Below are positions 1 to 5,723 of a stretch of 7,494 nucleotides of DNA, piece by piece; the first letter of the stretch is position 1, and each line of letters starts with the position of its first letter. Made by a program: the position numbers and the translations under genes. This DNA comes from an uncultured bacterium (lineage in GTDB: Bacteria > Cyanobacteriota > Vampirovibrionia > Gastranaerophilales > Gastranaerophilaceae). The DNA is taken from positions 1 to 7,494 of the forward strand of contig CADCPD010000130.1 of assembly GCA_902803265.1 (NCBI GenBank), given 5' to 3'. The notes below the pieces were generated by a model. The model saw nothing but the letters and a program-made list of their open reading frames with translations, was not told the DNA's origin and did no database searches.

Positions 1-18
1 AAAAGATAGGTTAAGTTT

Positions 19-1338
19 ATGAAAATTTCTGCAATTCAATCAATGAATTTTACATCATTTTCAGCTCCAAGAGCTAATTCTGGAGCTGTAACATCTCCAA
101 TTCAAAAAAATGAGCCAAAAACAGATATGATGGCCTATATGAACAATTTAGGCAAACAAGCAATGATAAAGCCAAATATGCAAAAATCCTTGGCAATATC
201 ATTCACGGGCTGGTCACCTGAAGCCCATAATAAAGAAACCATTGATAAAATGGTAAAAATAATGAAAGATCCTAAAGTTCAAAAGATTGCAGTTTCAGGT
301 CATACCTCACCTGATGGGGATAGTTTTGGTACGACATTTGCAATGGCAAATTTAATTAACCAAGCAACAGGCAAAAAGGTTGATGTCTTTGTATTTGGAG
401 ATAACTTCCCTTCACACTATAATTACTTAAATACAAATCCTGATGTAAATGTTATAGTTCATAAACCAGGTAAACCTGAACAAGCGGATGCAGCAGCCGA
501 AAAGTACGGTAAATATGATTTAGCAATTTCATGTGACTGTTCTGAAACAAAATTGATGGCTGCAGATTACAGAAAAGGTGTTATGAACAAAGCTACTTAC
601 AGCTTAAAGATTGATCACCACCCATACAAAGAAGAATTTAATGAAAAATTTGGCAGAATGATGAATAATAAATTTGCCAAAACAGAAAATTTAATAGACA
701 GTACACTTCCTGCAGCAGCTGACATAGCAATGCAGTTCGTAGAACCTTTAGGATTAAAACCTGAAGAACTAAGAAAAGAAGCAAAAGATGCTATGTTTAC
801 AGGAATGTTAACTGATACAGGATGTTTCAAATATGCAAATACACCAATGACATTTGAAGATGCAGCTTTACTTATGAAAGCAGGCGTAAATAATAGAGAA
901 GTTAACTTAAATGCAATGGGTAATACCCCTCAAGTTGTTCTTGATGCAGAAAAGGTTGCATTGAGCAAAATTCAATATTCACCAAAAGGTAAAATTGCAT
1001 ACTTCATAGAAGACCAAGATATTAAAAATGCTAAAAAAGCATGTAAAGAAGCAGGTTACGCTCAAGAAGGAAAAGATGCAGTAAAAGATGTTTGCGGAAG
1101 ACTTCCTGAACTTGAAGGCGTAGAAGTTGGATTTAAAGTTGCAGAATTCGGTAAATCGGCTGCAATATCAATCAGAAGCAGAAGTTTTGATGTTTCAGAA
1201 ATTGCAAGACAATACGGTGGCGGCGGACACAAAAATGCTGCAGCATTCCAAATTCCTGGCAACGGCAAATCAATCAATGAAACAGTTGCAGAATTCGTTA
1301 AAAATCTTGAAGAAAAATTAATTGCTGAAGGCAAATAA
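19..1338 (+). CDS. DHH-family phosphoesterase, NrnA-like (oligoribonuclease / pAp phosphatase type)
   Basis: 439 aa. Predicted soluble, metal-dependent phosphodiesterase that hydrolyses short oligonucleotides and/or 3'-phosphoadenosine 5'-phosphate. The DHH motifs appear in order: GHTSPDGDSFG at 94-104 (H95, D99, D101), the Asp of SCDCSE at D173, the DHH triad at 199-201, and GMLTDTG at 262-268 (D266). The C-terminal DHHA1 substrate-binding domain has GGGGH at 400-404. All expected metal ligands are present, so it should be active. NrnA proteins usually have about 310-340 residues and begin just before the first motif. This one has about 80 extra N-terminal residues, polar and Met/Asn-rich, ending in SFTGW (61-65). 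The ATG at 19 is supported by AGATAGG eight bases upstream; an internal start near M78 is possible but the tail is in frame and open. A strong hairpin follows the gene. Family call is firm; the exact substrate (nano-RNA, pAp or a cyclic-dinucleotide product) cannot be read from sequence. Confidence 0.9.
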   Translation: MKISAIQSMNFTSFSAPRANSGAVTSPIQKNEPKTDMMAYMNNLGKQAMIKPNMQKSLAISFTGWSPEAHNKETIDKMVKIMKDPKVQKIAVSGHTSPDGDSFGTTFAMANLINQATGKKVDVFVFGDNFPSHYNYLNTNPDVNVIVHKPGKPEQADAAAEKYGKYDLAISCDCSETKLMAADYRKGVMNKATYSLKIDHHPYKEEFNEKFGRMMNNKFAKTENLIDSTLPAAADIAMQFVEPLGLKPEELRKEAKDAMFTGMLTDTGCFKYANTPMTFEDAALLMKAGVNNREVNLNAMGNTPQVVLDAEKVALSKIQYSPKGKIAYFIEDQDIKNAKKACKEAGYAQEGKDAVKDVCGRLPELEGVEVGFKVAEFGKSAAISIRSRSFDVSEIARQYGGGGHKNAAAFQIPGNGKSINETVAEFVKNLEEKLIAEGK

Positions 1339-1354
1339 CTTACTATTACACGCA

Positions 1355-1397
1355 CAACAAAAATAACCAACAAAATAATTGTTGGTTATTTTTGTTG
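1355..1397 (+). terminator. Rho-independent terminator after the DHH gene
   Basis: A perfect 17-bp inverted repeat (1355-1371 with 1381-1397) encloses a 9-base loop. The descending arm contains the T-run, so it should end the DHH transcript before ispH. The A-rich ascending arm would also allow it to work on the minus strand. Confidence 0.85.
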
Positions 1398-1423
1398 AAA
1401 TATAAATATGTTTGTATTTTAAT
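1395..1423 (+). promoter_or_regulatory. Candidate sigma70-type promoter for ispH-S1
   Basis: TTGAAA (1395-1400), a 17-base spacer, then TTTAAT (1418-1423): each hexamer matches consensus at 5 of 6 positions. It overlaps the last bases of the upstream terminator and would give a leader of about 45 bases. A short inverted repeat GCAAAA-TAT-TTTTGC (1433-1447) lies just downstream of the likely start point. AT-rich DNA gives chance matches, so confidence is moderate. Confidence 0.42.
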
Positions 1424-1476
1424 AAGGTTACAGCAAAATATTTTTGCGAGTCTCAAAGAAAGCAGGACAATTTTAA

Positions 1477-2352
1477 TTGTCAAAAAAAGAAATAAAATTA
1501 GCTAAATATGCAGGATTTTGTTACGGTGTAAAAAGAGCCGTAGAAACAGCAAAAAAATTAAAACTTGAAAATCCTAATAAGAATGTATATGTTTTTGGTG
1601 AATTAATACACAATGCAGATGTCATAAATGAACTTGAAGCATTAGGCATCAGAACTTTGTATGAAATACCTGAAAAAGTTGAAAATTCTATTTGCATTAT
1701 AAGAAGTCATGGAGCTAGTCCTGATATAATAAGCAAACTTACTGATGCAGGATTTGAAATACATGATTTAACTTGTCTTGACGTGAAAAAAGTTCAACAA
1801 AAAGCAATGGAACTTGTTAAAGATGGATATTATCTTGTAATTGTAGGCAAAGCAGAACATCCTGAAGTAGTTGCAATAAGAGCACATGCTGAACAATACG
1901 GCAATAATATTCTTGTTTCAAATGATGTAAAAGAATTAAAACAACATGAAGAAAAATTAAAACAAAATAAAAAGATTGGTGTTGTCGTTCAGACTACACA
2001 AAGACTTGAAACATTGAACAAAATCGTTGAGTATCTTACATCAATATCAAAAGAATTAAAGATTTATAATACTATTTGTTTAAGCACAAGTCACAGACAA
2101 AACGAAGCCAGAGAACTTGCAAAAGAAAATGATTTAATTCTTGTTGTAGGTTCAAAAAAGAGTGCAAATACCACTCACTTAGCCGAAATTTTAAACAAAA
2201 TTTCAAAAACAATTCATATAGAAAATGCTGATGAATTAAAAGACTATGATGAAATACTTAACTCATCAGAAAAAATTGCTGTAACAGCGGGTGCTTCTAC
2301 ACCTGTAAATATAATAGATAACGTAATTAATTATATAAAAGGAGGAAAATAA
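1477..2352 (+). CDS. ispH: 4-hydroxy-3-methylbut-2-enyl diphosphate reductase (IspH/LytB)
   Basis: 291 aa, normal length. Cytosolic [4Fe-4S] enzyme that makes IPP and DMAPP from HMBPP, the last step of the MEP isoprenoid pathway. The three cluster cysteines are C15 (GFCYGVKRA), C100 and C201. Active-site residues align with the known enzyme: H45 (GELIHN), H78 (RSHG), H128 and E130 (AEHPEV), the Thr pair of VQTTQ (173-174), S229 and N231 of GSKKSAN, and S274 of TAGASTP. One departure: the region around the second Cys reads TCLDVKKVQ where the family normally has TCPxVxKVH, losing the Pro and a His. The start is UUG at 1477, with AGGA nine bases upstream and the usual short lead before GFCYGV; no ATG fits. 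It is probably co-transcribed with the S1 gene, whose GGAGG is written into the final Gly-Gly codons of ispH. Confidence 0.96.
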   Translation: MSKKEIKLAKYAGFCYGVKRAVETAKKLKLENPNKNVYVFGELIHNADVINELEALGIRTLYEIPEKVENSICIIRSHGASPDIISKLTDAGFEIHDLTCLDVKKVQQKAMELVKDGYYLVIVGKAEHPEVVAIRAHAEQYGNNILVSNDVKELKQHEEKLKQNKKIGVVVQTTQRLETLNKIVEYLTSISKELKIYNTICLSTSHRQNEARELAKENDLILVVGSKKSANTTHLAEILNKISKTIHIENADELKDYDEILNSSEKIAVTAGASTPVNIIDNVINYIKGGK

Positions 2353-2354
2353 TT

Positions 2355-3413
2355 ATGGCAGAAAAAACTATGGATGAATTTGAACAACTGTTAGAAGAAA
2401 CTTTTTCTAAAAGTTATTCGGTTGCTGATATCGTTGAAGGTACAGTTATCAGAAAAGAAGCTGACGGATACTTAATCAGCGTTAAAGGTATCAAGACAGA
2501 AGCTTATTTACCTGAAAAAGAAGTATCAGGATCAGATGAAGAACCAGAAAAACTTGAAATTGGTGACATCAGAGAATTTTATGTATTAAAAGAAGAAAAT
2601 GATGATGAAGCTATGCAATTATCATTGAAGAGAATTGCATTTGCTCAAAGCTGGGCACAACTTAATGATGCTAAAGTTATGGGCGATACAATATTAGCAA
2701 AAGTTGTATCAACTGTTAAAGGTGGTGTATTAGTTGATGTTGCTGGCTTAAAAGGATTTATTCCTTCTAGCCAATTAAGAACAGGTACACCATTTGATGG
2801 TTTAATTGATACAAAAATTGAAGTAAAAGTTCTTGAAGCTGACCCTAAAAAGAACAAACTTATCTTATCTCAAAGAATGGCAGTTGCAGAACAACGTAAC
2901 CAAGTTGTTGATAACGTTATTTCATCACTTGAAGAAGATATGGTTGTTAAAGGTAATGTAGTTAGAATAACTGATTTTGGTGCATTCGTTGATATTAACG
3001 GCATTGATGGTTTATTACCGATTTCTGAAATTTCTTGGCAAAGAATTAAACATCCATCAGATGTTTTAACATTAGGCGATACAATCGAAGTAAAAATCAT
3101 CAAAATTGATAACGAATTAAAGAGAATTTCTTTAAGCTTAAAGAGAATGACAGAAAATCCTTGGTTACAAATTGAAGGTCAATTTGAAGAAGGTCAAGTT
3201 ATAAAAGGTACTGTAAACAAAGTTGTAAGTTTCGGTGCATTTATTAACATCTTCCCTGGAGTTGAAGCATTATTACCGGTAGCTGAAATTTCAGATGAAA
3301 ACGTAAATCCGTTCAATATGTTCAAAGTTGGCGATGAAATTGAAGTATTAATCAAAAAATTCACTCCACAAGAACACAGAATTGCGTTAAGTATAAAAGA
3401 TATCCAAAAATAA
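2355..3413 (+). CDS. rpsA: 30S ribosomal protein S1 homologue, four S1 domains
   Basis: 352 aa. RNA-binding protein expected to help the small ribosomal subunit capture mRNA. Four S1 (OB-fold) repeats are visible, about residues 24-93, 107-174, 194-263 and 279-347. Repeats three and four are the most canonical (TDFGAFVDI...GLLPISEIS, and VSFGAFINI...ALLPVAEIS), each ending in a LSLK/LSIK strand. The first repeat is divergent, as is usual for the ribosome-docking domains. Four domains is shorter than the six-domain proteobacterial protein and resembles Firmicutes-type S1. Start: ATG at 2355, two bases after the ispH stop, with GGAGG at 2341-2345, so translational coupling is likely. In several Clostridia ispH and S1 are fused into one polypeptide; here they are separate but nearly touching. 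It ends at a strong terminator. Confidence 0.93.
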   Translation: MAEKTMDEFEQLLEETFSKSYSVADIVEGTVIRKEADGYLISVKGIKTEAYLPEKEVSGSDEEPEKLEIGDIREFYVLKEENDDEAMQLSLKRIAFAQSWAQLNDAKVMGDTILAKVVSTVKGGVLVDVAGLKGFIPSSQLRTGTPFDGLIDTKIEVKVLEADPKKNKLILSQRMAVAEQRNQVVDNVISSLEEDMVVKGNVVRITDFGAFVDINGIDGLLPISEISWQRIKHPSDVLTLGDTIEVKIIKIDNELKRISLSLKRMTENPWLQIEGQFEEGQVIKGTVNKVVSFGAFINIFPGVEALLPVAEISDENVNPFNMFKVGDEIEVLIKKFTPQEHRIALSIKDIQK

Positions 3414-3426
3414 GGATTGACATATA

Positions 3427-3468
3427 AAATAGGGATTATTAAGAAATCTTAATAATCCCTATTTTTTT
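3427..3468 (+). terminator. Rho-independent terminator of the ispH-S1 operon
   Basis: Two 18-base arms (3427-3444 and 3447-3464) pair perfectly and are followed by a T-run at 3462-3468. It starts 14 bases after the S1 stop codon. Confidence 0.9.
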
Positions 3469-3495
3469 GCTAAAAAATGCTAAAAATGTGGAATA

Positions 3496-3507
3496 TTACA
3501 AGTGTAA
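3496..3507. promoter_or_regulatory. Palindrome TTACA-AG-TGTAA upstream of the HNH gene
   Basis: A perfect 5-bp dyad with a 2-base centre, 15 bases before the HNH start codon. A second, imperfect dyad (TGTAAC-AGA-GTTATA) overlaps it and runs to within a few bases of the ATG. This could be an operator or an mRNA hairpin over the weak ribosome binding region; nothing shows which. Confidence 0.25.
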
Positions 3508-3522
3508 CAGAGTTATACAATT

Positions 3523-3990
3523 ATGCCCCAAGTACTTCTGCTAAACCAAGACAACAAACCGCTTCAATATACAAATTGGAGGAGAGCGGTAGTATTACTT
3601 ATAAAAGGTAAGGCTGAAGAAATTCAAGAAAATATAGAACAATTAGAGAGCTATATTAAGCTAGGGGAATATTATATACCTAAATGTATAAAATTAAAAG
3701 AACAAATGGCAATTCCAACTAAGGAGTTGCCATTTTCTCGTCATAATATATTTAAGCGTGATAACTATACTTGCCAATACTGTGGAAAGCACCTAGAAGA
3801 CGGTGAATTAACAATAGACCATGTATATCCAAAATCAAGATTTGGTCCGGATATATGGGAAAACTTAGTTACTTGTTGCAAAGAATGTAATCAAAAGAAA
3901 GCCGATAAAACGCCTAAAGAAGCACATATGAAATTATTAAAAAGACCAGTCAGACCATCATTTGATGATGATTTAGGGTTAACAGCATAA
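3523..3990 (+). CDS. Small stand-alone HNH endonuclease
   Basis: 155 aa. Predicted zinc-binding HNH nuclease of the short type common in cyanobacteria. The N-terminal part (VLLLNQDNKPLQYTNWRRAV, then a Lys-rich KGKAE segment) is the conserved lead of this group. The nuclease core is at 78-130: zinc Cys pair C84/C87, TIDHVYPKSRFGPDIWENLV with the catalytic D99-H100 and N114, and a second Cys pair C119/C122 followed by N123 in the third HNH position. All key residues are intact. The role is unknown: such proteins occur without a partner methylase or intron, and none is seen here. No good Shine-Dalgarno precedes the ATG at 3523 (only a weak GAG about ten bases away), but homology begins at the second residue, so the start is sound. 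It lies between two terminators and is probably transcribed alone. Confidence 0.88.
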   Translation: MPQVLLLNQDNKPLQYTNWRRAVVLLIKGKAEEIQENIEQLESYIKLGEYYIPKCIKLKEQMAIPTKELPFSRHNIFKRDNYTCQYCGKHLEDGELTIDHVYPKSRFGPDIWENLVTCCKECNQKKADKTPKEAHMKLLKRPVRPSFDDDLGLTA

Positions 3991-3991
3991 T

Positions 3992-4018
3992 AAAAAAAAA
4001 CTGCGATCGCTCGCAGTT
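3992..4018 (-). terminator. Terminator hairpin between convergent genes, containing GCGATCGC
   Basis: Stem AACTGCGA (3999-4006) pairs with TCGCAGTT (4011-4018) across a TCGC loop. The run of nine A's at 3992-4000 becomes a T-run only on the minus strand, so this terminates the minus-strand coiled-coil gene. The octamer GCGATCGC at 4003-4010 is the cyanobacterial HIP1 sequence. Confidence 0.8.
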
Positions 4019-4041
4019 ACAAACCTAAATTTTAATAAAGA

Positions 4042-4072
4042 GAGAGCGAAATTTTTAAAAGTCCTCGCTCTT
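4042..4072. repeat. Second hairpin between the HNH and coiled-coil genes
   Basis: AGAGCGA (4043-4049) pairs with TCGCTCT (4065-4071), plus one G-T pair, around a 15-base AT-rich loop. No clear T-run follows on either strand. It lies 31 bases beyond the stop of the minus-strand gene and may stabilise that mRNA end or act with the stronger hairpin downstream. Confidence 0.45.
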
Positions 4073-4102
4073 AATGGACTTGTTAAATCTTATCTCAAGC
4101 TA

Positions 4103-4630
4103 TTAGCCACCACCAATAGCCCACAAAGTATTATCTTGTGCAGCACTTTGTTCTAATTGATCCATACCTTTAAGTGTTGCCTCAATTTGTGAAAGCTGAG
4201 AGTCAATAGATTCCTTTTCTAACTCAAGTTGAGAAGATTCAGATTGTAATCTTTCCAAGAAACCATTATCTGCTTCACTATATGGATTACCAAAACTTTT
4301 CGTACAAGTTACAGATATATCATCAACTTTATATACTGTAGCATCACCGTCTTTAACACCGCAAGAAACTGCAAACTTCCAATCAGCAGAATTTATAACA
4401 TCAGTACGTTTAGCCGTAACACCATTGTTTTTATCTTTTTCTAAGTCTGTTTTTACAGCAGAATCCCAAGCTTTTTGAGCGCTGTTAACACGCTTTGTAT
4501 CACTTTGAATAATTTTTATTTGATCTAATTTGCGTTGAACTAAGTCACCAAGCTGCATCTGACGTAACTCTAAATTAGACTTACGTTGTAGATAATCAGC
4601 CTTATTAATTATTGCAGATGACAAAGCCAT
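4103..4630 (-). CDS. Unknown coiled-coil protein with a central two-cysteine region
   Basis: 175 aa; function not recognised. The N-terminal 65 residues (MALSSAIINKADYLQRKSNL...) form a long amphipathic, coiled-coil-like helix rich in Gln, Lys and Leu. The central part (about 70-118) is different: short, strand-like and containing C90 and C109, which could form a disulphide or bind a metal. A second Glu/Gln/Leu-rich helix runs from about 123 to 162, and the chain ends in NTLWAIGGG. There is no signal peptide or membrane segment. A helical hairpin with a small head is the simplest reading, as in export chaperones, structural or secreted coiled-coil proteins. Start: ATG at 4630, with AAAAAGGA ten bases upstream. 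Exactly 25 bases upstream of the ATG is the TACTTTATAT box shared with both small-protein genes. It ends at the HIP1-containing terminator. Confidence 0.75.
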   Translation of the reverse strand: MALSSAIINKADYLQRKSNLELRQMQLGDLVQRKLDQIKIIQSDTKRVNSAQKAWDSAVKTDLEKDKNNGVTAKRTDVINSADWKFAVSCGVKDGDATVYKVDDISVTCTKSFGNPYSEADNGFLERLQSESSQLELEKESIDSQLSQIEATLKGMDQLEQSAAQDNTLWAIGGG

Positions 4631-4654
4631 AAACTACTAATCCTTTTTACACGC

Positions 4655-4692
4655 TTACAACAATATAAAGTATTTTAAAATTGCCGAATTTC
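4655..4692 (-). promoter_or_regulatory. Shared upstream box, copy C (coiled-coil gene)
   Basis: On the minus strand: TACTTTATAT, TGT, TGTAA (core 4655-4672), ending 25 bases before the ATG at 4630. At the position where copies A and B have GCAATT this copy has GAAATT (preceded by TT, giving TTGAAA); a GCAATTTT also occurs eight bases closer. TATATT is the likely -10 element, but the -35-like element is about 21 bases away, too far for an ordinary sigma70 promoter. Confidence 0.6.
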
Positions 4693-4730
4693 AATATTAA
4701 GAAAAATTGTTACAATTCGTAATATTAAGA
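4693..4730. repeat. Direct repeats AATATTAAGA flanking palindrome AATTGT-T-ACAATT
   Basis: The 10-base repeat AATATTAAGA occurs at 4693-4702 and 4721-4730. Between them is the perfect palindrome 4705-4717. It lies between the response-regulator stop and copy C of the shared box. On the minus strand AATTG-TAA-CAATT followed by a short T-run could be a weak terminator of the regulator gene; a regulator binding site is the alternative. Confidence 0.4.
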
Positions 4731-5354
4731 TTCATAATTTTGAACAAGCTTACAAATTTCATCTTGCCAAGCATCAGTTTTTTCAAGGAAAAAATCTGCA
4801 CCTTTTTGTGAACATGCAAGTTTATATTCTTTTTTATTACTTGCTGACATAACACCAATAACTGTCTTATAAGGTTTTCCATTAGAAATTTTTTTCAATT
4901 CATCAAGTAATATAAAACCTTCTCTTTGTGTTGGAATAAACAAATCCATTAACACAAAATCATAGTGATTCTTTTTAAATAAATCAATAGCGCCAACAAT
5001 ATCATTAGAAGTAACACATTCAAAACTTTCTCTTTTTAACATAGTACTTAATTGATAAGTAATAACACCTAAATCATCAATTATTAATACTTTTCCCTTA
5101 ACGCCTTCGTCTTCGGAACGTGCGCGCACTTTTACAGCATTAATCTCTTTCATTTTATTAGCATTAGAAAATGGTTTTTTAGGATCTAATTGTAATGTCT
5201 CTTTTAATTGTTTTATTTCTTCTTCAACGTTCAACAGCTGACGTTTTAGTGAAGGTAAATCAATACTGCCAACATCCGGAAGAAGCTCATCAGTTAATCC
5301 AAAGAATTTTTTTAAAAAACTTTCATCGAGTTCAATTGTAACTTTATCTGCCAT
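4725..5354 (-). CDS. Response regulator with N-terminal helical region and a single C-terminal receiver domain
   Basis: 209 aa from the start chosen here. A CheY-like receiver occupies about 87-207: acidic pair D93/D94 (VLIIDD), phosphoacceptor D137 (YDFVLMDLF), the Ser/Thr switch position S170 (VMSAS) and conserved K192 (LEK). All key residues are present, so it should be phosphorylatable. Residues 1-85 hold no known domain: an acidic N-terminus (FLKKFFGLTDELLP), a coiled-coil stretch at about 34-57, and a basic linker. No DNA-binding or enzymatic output domain follows, so it probably acts through protein contacts or the N-terminal helix. The open frame extends ten codons further upstream, but the ATG at 5354 has AGGAG six bases before it and a well-placed promoter only 21 bases upstream, so the shorter form is right. 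No histidine kinase is nearby (orphan). Confidence 0.87.
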   Translation of the reverse strand: MADKVTIELDESFLKKFFGLTDELLPDVGSIDLPSLKRQLLNVEEEIKQLKETLQLDPKKPFSNANKMKEINAVKVRARSEDEGVKGKVLIIDDLGVITYQLSTMLKRESFECVTSNDIVGAIDLFKKNHYDFVLMDLFIPTQREGFILLDELKKISNGKPYKTVIGVMSASNKKEYKLACSQKGADFFLEKTDAWQDEICKLVQNYES

Positions 5355-5374
5355 AAATTTCTCCTGACTTTTAG

Positions 5375-5403
5375 AATATATCACTTATTTTGTAAAATGT
5401 AAA
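5375..5403 (-). promoter_or_regulatory. Sigma70-type promoter of the response regulator
   Basis: On the minus strand: TTTACA (5398-5403), a 17-base spacer ending in TGA, then TATATT (5375-5380), i.e. both hexamers plus an extended -10 TG. Transcription would start near 5368, leaving a leader of about 14 bases holding the AGGAG. It is divergent from copy B of the shared box. Confidence 0.65.
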
Positions 5404-5404
5404 C

Positions 5405-5459
5405 TTTTTTTACATAAAAAAGCAATTTTTTTTAGAAAAATTACTTTATATAGATGTAA
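5405..5459 (+). promoter_or_regulatory. Shared upstream box, copy B (49-aa gene), with upstream T7-CAT-A6 element
   Basis: GCAATTTTTT starts at 5422 and TACTTTATATAGATGTAA occupies 5442-5459, ending 25 bases before the ATG at 5484. Spacing between the two parts is identical to copy A. Upstream, 5405-5421 reads seven T's, ACAT, six A's, matching the same position in copy A with one difference. TATATA is the likely -10. No consensus -35 is present. Confidence 0.65.
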
Positions 5460-5483
5460 TAAAGTTAGGTGGGAATAAGTTTT

Positions 5484-5633
5484 ATGTTTAGTGAAGAATT
5501 TATGCGTTATTTGATTAATTATCAAAAGGCTGAGCCAAAAAAAGTTGAAGAAAATAAAACAGTTACAATTCCGTTTGAATCATCAAACAAATGTAAAAAA
5601 TTAGCTACAATATTATTAACAGCTAAAAAATAA
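5484..5633 (+). CDS. Small protein of unknown function, 49 aa
   Basis: 49 codons, beginning MFSEEFMRYLINYQKAEPKK and ending in LATILLTAKK. Support: AGGTGGG (5467-5473) ten bases before the ATG, the conserved box with the same 25-base spacing as two other genes, and a terminator 20 bases after the stop. It has a mixed amphipathic N-terminal helix, a charged Lys/Glu middle, one Cys (37), and a short hydrophobic C-terminal stretch too short to be a membrane span. No family recognised. It is divergent from the response regulator and just upstream of the receiver-ATPase gene. Confidence 0.62.
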   Translation: MFSEEFMRYLINYQKAEPKKVEENKTVTIPFESSNKCKKLATILLTAKK

Positions 5634-5653
5634 CTGGTTATAAAAAATAATAC

Positions 5654-5690
5654 AAAAAAAGTACCAATCTGCTGATTGATACTTTTTTTT
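5654..5690 (+). terminator. Rho-independent terminator after the 49-aa gene
   Basis: GTACCAATC (5661-5669) pairs with GATTGATAC (5674-5682) with one mismatch and a TGCT loop, followed by eight T's (5683-5690). The preceding A-run (5654-5660) lengthens the stem. It separates the small gene from the receiver-ATPase gene. Confidence 0.85.
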
Positions 5691-5691
5691 G

Positions 5692-5700
5692 TGTTAGAAT
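5692..5700 (+). promoter_or_regulatory. Candidate extended -10 promoter of the receiver-ATPase gene
   Basis: TGT-TAGAAT: an extended -10 with 5 of 6 matches, placed directly after the terminator and 24 bases before the ATG at 5724. No good -35 sits at 17 bases (TTGATA is present but only 13 bases away), so the extended -10 would have to carry it. Confidence 0.4.
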
Positions 5701-5723
5701 CAGCAATAAGAGAGGATTAAATA

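Noticed and set aside
1062..1373. 103-aa minus-strand frame under the DHH gene
   Set aside because: It is a shadow of the plus-strand codons, runs across the catalytic GGGGH region, and has no ribosome binding site or family motif.
1433..1447. Inverted repeat GCAAAA-TAT-TTTTGC as an ispH operator or riboswitch
   Set aside because: A 6-bp, A/T-dominated dyad is expected by chance here, and the leader is too short for a known riboswitch.
3418..3430. Perfect TTGACA -35 followed by TATAAAAT just after the S1 stop
   Set aside because: The two elements touch with no spacer; 17 bases further on is the terminator stem, not a -10.
3469..3488. Tandem GCTAAAAAAT / GCTAAAAAT as a functional repeat
   Set aside because: Only two short, imperfect, A-rich units; probably chance after the T-run.
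4697..4882. 61-aa minus-strand frame at the end of the response regulator
   Set aside because: It lies out of frame within the receiver domain, which is intact and clearly coding.
5355..5384. Ten-codon N-terminal extension of the response regulator (ATG at 5384)
   Set aside because: The ATG at 5354 has AGGAG at ideal spacing, and the promoter -10 (5375-5380) lies inside the proposed extension.
5676..5700. TTGATA ... TAGAAT as a full sigma70 promoter for the receiver-ATPase gene
   Set aside because: The spacer is only 13 bases and TTGATA is part of the terminator stem; only the extended -10 was kept.
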